Below, one piece after another: positions 60,637 through 64,000 of a stretch of 64,000 nt of DNA. The stretch's first letter is position 1, and every line of letters starts with the position of its first letter. Location of the stretch: the NCBI RefSeq assembly GCF_003065365.1, contig NZ_CP023276.1:1550001-1614000 (forward strand), in the 5' to 3' direction. The notes beneath the pieces were generated by a model that was given only the letters and a program-made list of their open reading frames with translations, was not told the origin of the DNA and made no database searches. The translations under genes were made by a program, and so were the position numbers. This stretch comes from Polynucleobacter difficilis (GTDB lineage: Bacteria > Pseudomonadota > Gammaproteobacteria > Burkholderiales > Burkholderiaceae).

Positions 60637-62571
60637 TTAGGAAAACTTCAGCCGTTCGCCGAGCTCGCGATACCGCGCCCGATCCGCATCGGAGGCTTCA
60701 CCACTGGAAATGCGCTGGGTAATGGCGGTCATTTCATTTTTCAGTTGCAGCAAATGGAGCTTTTTCAGGGCTCCGTCCAGGTCAGCAGCAGCGCCGGCTG
60801 CATCCAAATCGGATTCCATCACGCGTTTACGCAGCACCTCATACATCGATGCCAGCTCACTCCGGGAAAGTTGCTCCTGAAACAATGCAAATGCACCGGT
60901 ACCTGGAGTTGATTCTGCGCTCGATGGATTGGGCAAATAATCCAATTGATCGCACTGCTTGATCAAATCGGTCATGAGCATCAATGCATTAGCTGAGCGC
61001 TGCTCCGCTGCTGCCAAGACTAATTGACGTTGATCGCTATTGAGGCCCTTACCCAAATGTGGAAACTGAATCAGCACGCGCAAAATTTGCTCGGCTAAAT
61101 CCATTGGCGCATTGGGTGGTGGAATCACCGGTGCAGCTGGTTTTTTACTGTAGCCTTTACCGGGCTGCCACGTACTGGATTGGGTTCGTACTCCAGTGCC
61201 ACTTTGCACTGCCGTTGTTCCCTGCGCTGGATTACTGCTGCGCACTGCTGGCGCAATCGTTAACCCACAAAATGCTTCTAACTCAGCCGCGGTGGAGGAT
61301 GTTCGAATGGCTACTTCGCGCAGCATTTGGGAGCGCAAGGCAATCGGTGCCATCGATAAAAACAGAGGCTTAGCAGCATGGTGGGTTTGCGCGCGGCCTT
61401 CAGGCGAGGTTAAGTCATGGCCCTCGCTCACGATCTTAAAAAAGAATCCTGAAAATGACGTCGCTTCTTTAATGGCTTTTTCAAATGCGGGTGCACCATA
61501 TGCCCGAACGTAACTATCGGGATCGTGTTCAGTTGGTAAAAATAAGAATCGGATTTCTTTATCGTCTGACATTAATGGCAAGCACGCCTCAAGCGCCCGC
61601 TGCGCTGCGCGTTGGCCGGCGGCATCCCCATCAAACGCAAACACAATCCGATCGGTTTGGCGCAATAACATGCGCACGTGATTGGCGGTGCATGCAGTAC
61701 CTAAAGTTGCTACAGCATTTGGAAAGCCCAATTGCGCTAAGGCCACCACGTCCATATAGCCTTCGCAAACCAAGACGTACTCTTGCGCCCGAATCGCTTG
61801 GCGCGCCTCAAACAAACCATACAAGGTATTGCCTTTAGAAAAGAGTGGCGTCTCAGGTGAGTTCAAATACTTTGGCTCGCCTTGGTCCAGGATGCGTCCA
61901 CCAAAACCGATTACCTGTCCCTTGTGATTCCGAATCGGAAACATCACGCGATCGCGAAAGCGGTCATAGCGCCGCGCCGTTTGGCTCGACTCACTGGTTT
62001 CACTTTGTATTAACAAACCACCTTCAAGTAAGGGCTTAGCAGTAGCGTCGTCAGCATAGCTTCCAAACACAGCTTCTAGACCTTGCCAACCATCGGGCGC
62101 GTACCCGAGTGAGTAGCGCTTCGCAACTTCACCGGTAAGGCCGCGGCTTTTTAAATAATCGATTGCGCGCGGCGCGGCTTTTAATTGATTTTTGTACCAA
62201 TCAGCTGCTAAGCCCATAACCTCACTTAAAGCGAGGGCCTGCTGTTGCCTGGCCACATCATTGGCGGTGCGCTCTTCACGCGGTACCGTGAGTCCGGCAG
62301 ATCGTGCGAGCTCTTCAATCGTTTCAACGTAACCAAGTCCGGAGTACTCCATTAAAAAGCCGATGGCAGAACCGTGCGCACCACAACCAAAGCAGTGGTA
62401 GAACTGCTTTGTCGCCGATACGGAAAATGACGGGGACTTTTCTTGATGGAATGGGCACAGGCCTTGGTAGTTGGCGCCTGCTTTTTTTAACTTAACGTGC
62501 TGCCCAACGACGTCGACGATATCAACTCGATTTAATAAATCCGCAATAAACGATTGAGGGATCATGCCCAT
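60637..62571 (-). CDS. dnaG: DNA primase
   Basis: 644-aa primase making RNA primers at the replication fork. CHC2 zinc finger near residues 39-63 (CPFH...CFGCG), catalytic core with the VLVCEGYMDVVAL TOPRIM motif and FAFDGDAAG, and a C-terminal DnaB-binding helical domain after a low-complexity linker around residues 440-490. Start at 62571 or at the second ATG two codons later (MIPQSF). Lies between yqeY and rpoD, as in many proteobacteria. Confidence 0.97.
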   Translation of the reverse strand: MGMIPQSFIADLLNRVDIVDVVGQHVKLKKAGANYQGLCPFHQEKSPSFSVSATKQFYHCFGCGAHGSAIGFLMEYSGLGYVETIEELARSAGLTVPREERTANDVARQQQALALSEVMGLAADWYKNQLKAAPRAIDYLKSRGLTGEVAKRYSLGYAPDGWQGLEAVFGSYADDATAKPLLEGGLLIQSETSESSQTARRYDRFRDRVMFPIRNHKGQVIGFGGRILDQGEPKYLNSPETPLFSKGNTLYGLFEARQAIRAQEYVLVCEGYMDVVALAQLGFPNAVATLGTACTANHVRMLLRQTDRIVFAFDGDAAGQRAAQRALEACLPLMSDDKEIRFLFLPTEHDPDSYVRAYGAPAFEKAIKEATSFSGFFFKIVSEGHDLTSPEGRAQTHHAAKPLFLSMAPIALRSQMLREVAIRTSSTAAELEAFCGLTIAPAVRSSNPAQGTTAVQSGTGVRTQSSTWQPGKGYSKKPAAPVIPPPNAPMDLAEQILRVLIQFPHLGKGLNSDQRQLVLAAAEQRSANALMLMTDLIKQCDQLDYLPNPSSAESTPGTGAFALFQEQLSRSELASMYEVLRKRVMESDLDAAGAAADLDGALKKLHLLQLKNEMTAITQRISSGEASDADRARYRELGERLKFS

Positions 62572-62590
62572 GATGCTCTTTGCTTTGGGC

Positions 62591-63037
62591 TTACTGAGCG
62601 AGCGCCGCTTTCACGAGGCCAGATACCGCGCCCATATCGGCTTTGCCTGCTAGTTGTGGCTTAAGCGCACCAATCACCTTACCCATGTCCTGCGGTCCAC
62701 TTGCGCCAAGTTGTTTGATGGTTGCGGTCACAATGGCAGCGACCTCGGCATCGGATAACTGCGCCGGTAAGTAGGCTTGCATGATGGCCATCTCAGCCGC
62801 TTCGATCGCCACTAAATCTGCACGGCCTGCTTTTTCAAACTGACTGATGGAATCTTTGCGCTGCTTGATTAACTTTTCAACAATCGCAATTACGCCAGCG
62901 TCATCCACTACCACGCGCTCGTCAACCTCACGCTGTTTGATGGCTGCCAGCAAAAGGCGAATTGCACCTAAACGCTCGGCCTCTTTAGCGCGCATGGCGT
63001 TTTTCATATCCTCGGTGATTTGGTCTTTCAGGCTCAT
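62591..63037 (-). CDS. yqeY: GatB/YqeY domain protein
   Basis: 148-aa cytoplasmic protein equal to the tail domain of GatB, found as a stand-alone gene between rpsU and dnaG in many bacteria. MSLKDQITEDMKNAMRAK at the start and KQRKDSISQFEKAGR are typical. The ATG at 63037 has AAGGA 8 bases upstream; a longer frame starts inside the rpsU terminator region and is rejected. A link to tRNA-dependent amidotransfer is proposed for the domain but not known for this protein. Confidence 0.93.
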   Translation of the reverse strand: MSLKDQITEDMKNAMRAKEAERLGAIRLLLAAIKQREVDERVVVDDAGVIAIVEKLIKQRKDSISQFEKAGRADLVAIEAAEMAIMQAYLPAQLSDAEVAAIVTATIKQLGASGPQDMGKVIGALKPQLAGKADMGAVSGLVKAALAQ

Positions 63038-63094
63038 TGCATTTCCTTGCGTGTATTGAATCTCTTGGTGTCTATTAGTACCACAACAAAAAAA

Positions 63095-63127
63095 CAAAAA
63101 CCCGCTGCGTTTTACCGTCAGCGGGCT
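63095..63127 (-). terminator. Hairpin after rpsU
   Basis: - strand CCCGCTG...CAGCGGG followed by TTTTTGTTTTTTT, a 7-bp GC stem with an 11-base loop, 46 bp after the rpsU stop. It probably attenuates transcription into yqeY-dnaG-rpoD, as in the known macromolecular synthesis operon. Confidence 0.8.
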
Positions 63128-63172
63128 TGTTGGCAACTCTATAAATTGAGTGCCTGTATTCGGGCTGCCCTC

Positions 63173-63385
63173 TTAGTAGAGCTTTTTAGGCAACATCTGG
63201 CTGCGAATACGCTTGTAATGGCGTTTTGCGGCAGCAGCTTTTTTGCGCTTGCGCTCTGCAGTTGGCTTTTCGTAAAACTCGCGGGCACGCAAGTCAGTCA
63301 AAAGACCGTTTTTTTCAATGGTGCGCTTGAAACGGCGTAATGCCACTTCAAAAGGCTCGTTTTCGCGAAGGCGGACTGTAGTCAT
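63173..63385 (-). CDS. rpsU: 30S ribosomal protein S21
   Basis: 70-aa basic ribosomal protein (MTTVRLRENEPFEVALRRFKR in parts: VRLRENEPFEVALRRFKR; FYEKPTAERKRKKAAAAKR). Needed for initiation on native mRNAs. First gene of the rpsU-yqeY-dnaG-rpoD order and divergent from tsaD. Confidence 0.97.
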   Translation of the reverse strand: MTTVRLRENEPFEVALRRFKRTIEKNGLLTDLRAREFYEKPTAERKRKKAAAAKRHYKRIRSQMLPKKLY

Positions 63386-63435
63386 GCTGGTTTAACTCGT
63401 ATATGCTCGAATAATCGAAATTAACTGAATCACGG

Positions 63436-63444
63436 ATTCTAGCA
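63436..63444 (-). promoter_or_regulatory. Candidate extended -10 promoter for rpsU
   Basis: On the - strand TGCTAGAAT (extended -10, TAGAAT at 63441-63436), about 50 bp upstream of the rpsU ATG. No good -35 box is visible 16-18 bases before it, which is acceptable for an extended -10 promoter. Confidence 0.4.
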
Positions 63445-63458
63445 CGGCTTAACTAAAA

Positions 63459-64000
63459 ATGATCGTTTTGGGCATAGAAACTTCCTGTGACGAGACCGGA
63501 ATCGCGGTTTATGACACAAAAAACTGGGAAGCAGGCCAAGCGGCCGGCCTAGGCATATTAGGCCAGGCCCTCCACTCTCAGGTTGCCATGCACCGTGAGT
63601 ATGGGGGCGTTGTCCCCGAATTAGCCTCCAGAGACCATATTCGGCGGGTTTTACCCCTGCTTGAGCAGGCTTTAGACGAGGCCAGCCTGCCCCTGGAGTC
63701 GATTGATGCCATTGCCTATACCCAAGGCCCGGGACTTGCTGGGGCCCTTTTGGTGGGGACCGCCTTTGGCCGGTCCCTGGCACTGGCTTTAAACAAACCT
63801 TCGATTGGCGTGCACCACCTTGAGGGCCACCTACTCTCCCCCCTTTTGGGTGAATCCGCCCCCCGTTTTCCATTTATTGCCCTCTTGGTATCGGGTGGCC
63901 ACACCCAACTGATGGCAGTGGAAGGGGTCGGGCAATACGAACTTCTTGGGGAAACCGTCGATGATGCCGCCGGTGAGGCATTCGATAAAACGGCCAAATT
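63459..64000 (+). CDS. tsaD: tRNA threonylcarbamoyladenosine synthase TsaD, N-terminal part
   Basis: First 180 codons, cut by the right window edge. TsaD transfers threonylcarbamoyl to A37 of ANN-decoding tRNAs, with TsaB and TsaE. VLGIETSCDETGIAVYD, GGVVPELASRDHI, TQGPGLAGALLVG, the metal-binding HHLEGHLLSPL, SGGHTQL and GETVDDAAGEAFDK are all standard. ATG at 63459 begins at the usual family start. Divergent from rpsU, the common arrangement in proteobacteria. Confidence 0.97.
   Translation, partial: MIVLGIETSCDETGIAVYDTKNWEAGQAAGLGILGQALHSQVAMHREYGGVVPELASRDHIRRVLPLLEQALDEASLPLESIDAIAYTQGPGLAGALLVGTAFGRSLALALNKPSIGVHHLEGHLLSPLLGESAPRFPFIALLVSGGHTQLMAVEGVGQYELLGETVDDAAGEAFDKTAK

Noticed and set aside
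63439..63873. Open frames on the - strand opposite tsaD
   Set aside because: tsaD on the + strand carries all family motifs; the antisense frames have none.

Overview
The window looks like a chromosomal segment of a free-living betaproteobacterium of the Burkholderiales. A small-genome freshwater Polynucleobacter-like organism is my inference. Three things point there: the conserved block tsaD / rpsU - yqeY - dnaG - rpoD - tRNA-Ile(CAT) at the right end, the many Bug/TctC-type substrate-binding proteins, TRAP and Liv transporters and CaiB CoA-transferases, and a moderate, AT-leaning base composition. No taxon-specific marker was checked.

Right end (57.7-64 kb): core information-processing genes, namely tsaD (partial, + strand) and, on the - strand, rpsU, yqeY, dnaG and rpoD. 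RpoD carries a long Lys/Ala/Pro-rich, histone-H1-like N-terminal tail. Immediately downstream of rpoD lies the 5' half of a tRNA-Ile(CAT) gene (57724-57762). About 200 bp further on is a complete tRNA-Ile(CAT) gene whose anticodon loop is split by a 212-nt group I intron of the Azoarcus type (57241-57529).

Everything to the left (about 5.6-57.2 kb) reads as a serial array of islands at this tRNA. The 3' half of tRNA-Ile(CAT), from anticodon loop to CCA and usually followed by a hairpin terminator, recurs at 35695, 29599 and 16540, and in decayed form near 24450 and 5639. Next to several copies lies a structured repeat of about 220-320 bp (9557, 16585, 24359-24677, 29644) with paired GTGTGTAAG/GTGTGTGAG-like sites and three successive hairpins. 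No integrase gene is visible anywhere in the window.

Cargo by segment, left to right:
- 0-5.6 kb: amidohydrolases, a secreted lipase-like esterase and two outer-membrane barrel proteins.
- 5.7-16.3 kb: a choloylglycine-hydrolase-family protein, the cyanide-insensitive bd oxidase cioAB, a catabolic operon (CaiB CoA-transferase, HMG-CoA lyase, VOC protein, Bug receptor) and ppc.
- 16.9-24.3 kb: a CusABC/CzcABC-like heavy-metal efflux operon with accessory periplasmic proteins, plus a small DUF3147 membrane protein.
- 24.8-29.5 kb: MaoC hydratase, AcuI-like reductase, TetR regulator, and a Bug receptor with CaiB transferase.
- 30-35.3 kb: MFS transporter, DUF6306 and DUF2461 proteins, and a GC-richer AAA+ ATPase/hydrolase pair next to a degenerate tRNA-Phe fragment.
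- 35.8-56.4 kb: a large catabolic block with esterase, Zn-alcohol dehydrogenase, thiol-dioxygenase-like cupin, a PanB-like protein lacking two metal ligands, PhyH dioxygenase, TRAP transporter, GntR regulator, fatty-acid-hydroxylase-like protein, haloacid dehalogenase, a LivKHMGF-type ABC transporter, nitrilase, GST, malonyl-CoA decarboxylase, a LysR regulator and an isonitrile-hydratase-like protein.

Taken together, the accessory genes describe uptake and breakdown of small organic acids, nitriles/amides and CoA-activated acids, plus metal resistance, accreted stepwise at one tRNA locus. The most unusual signals are the intron-split tRNA that interrupts the shared attachment core, the structured repeat family, and the AAA+/hydrolase pair.
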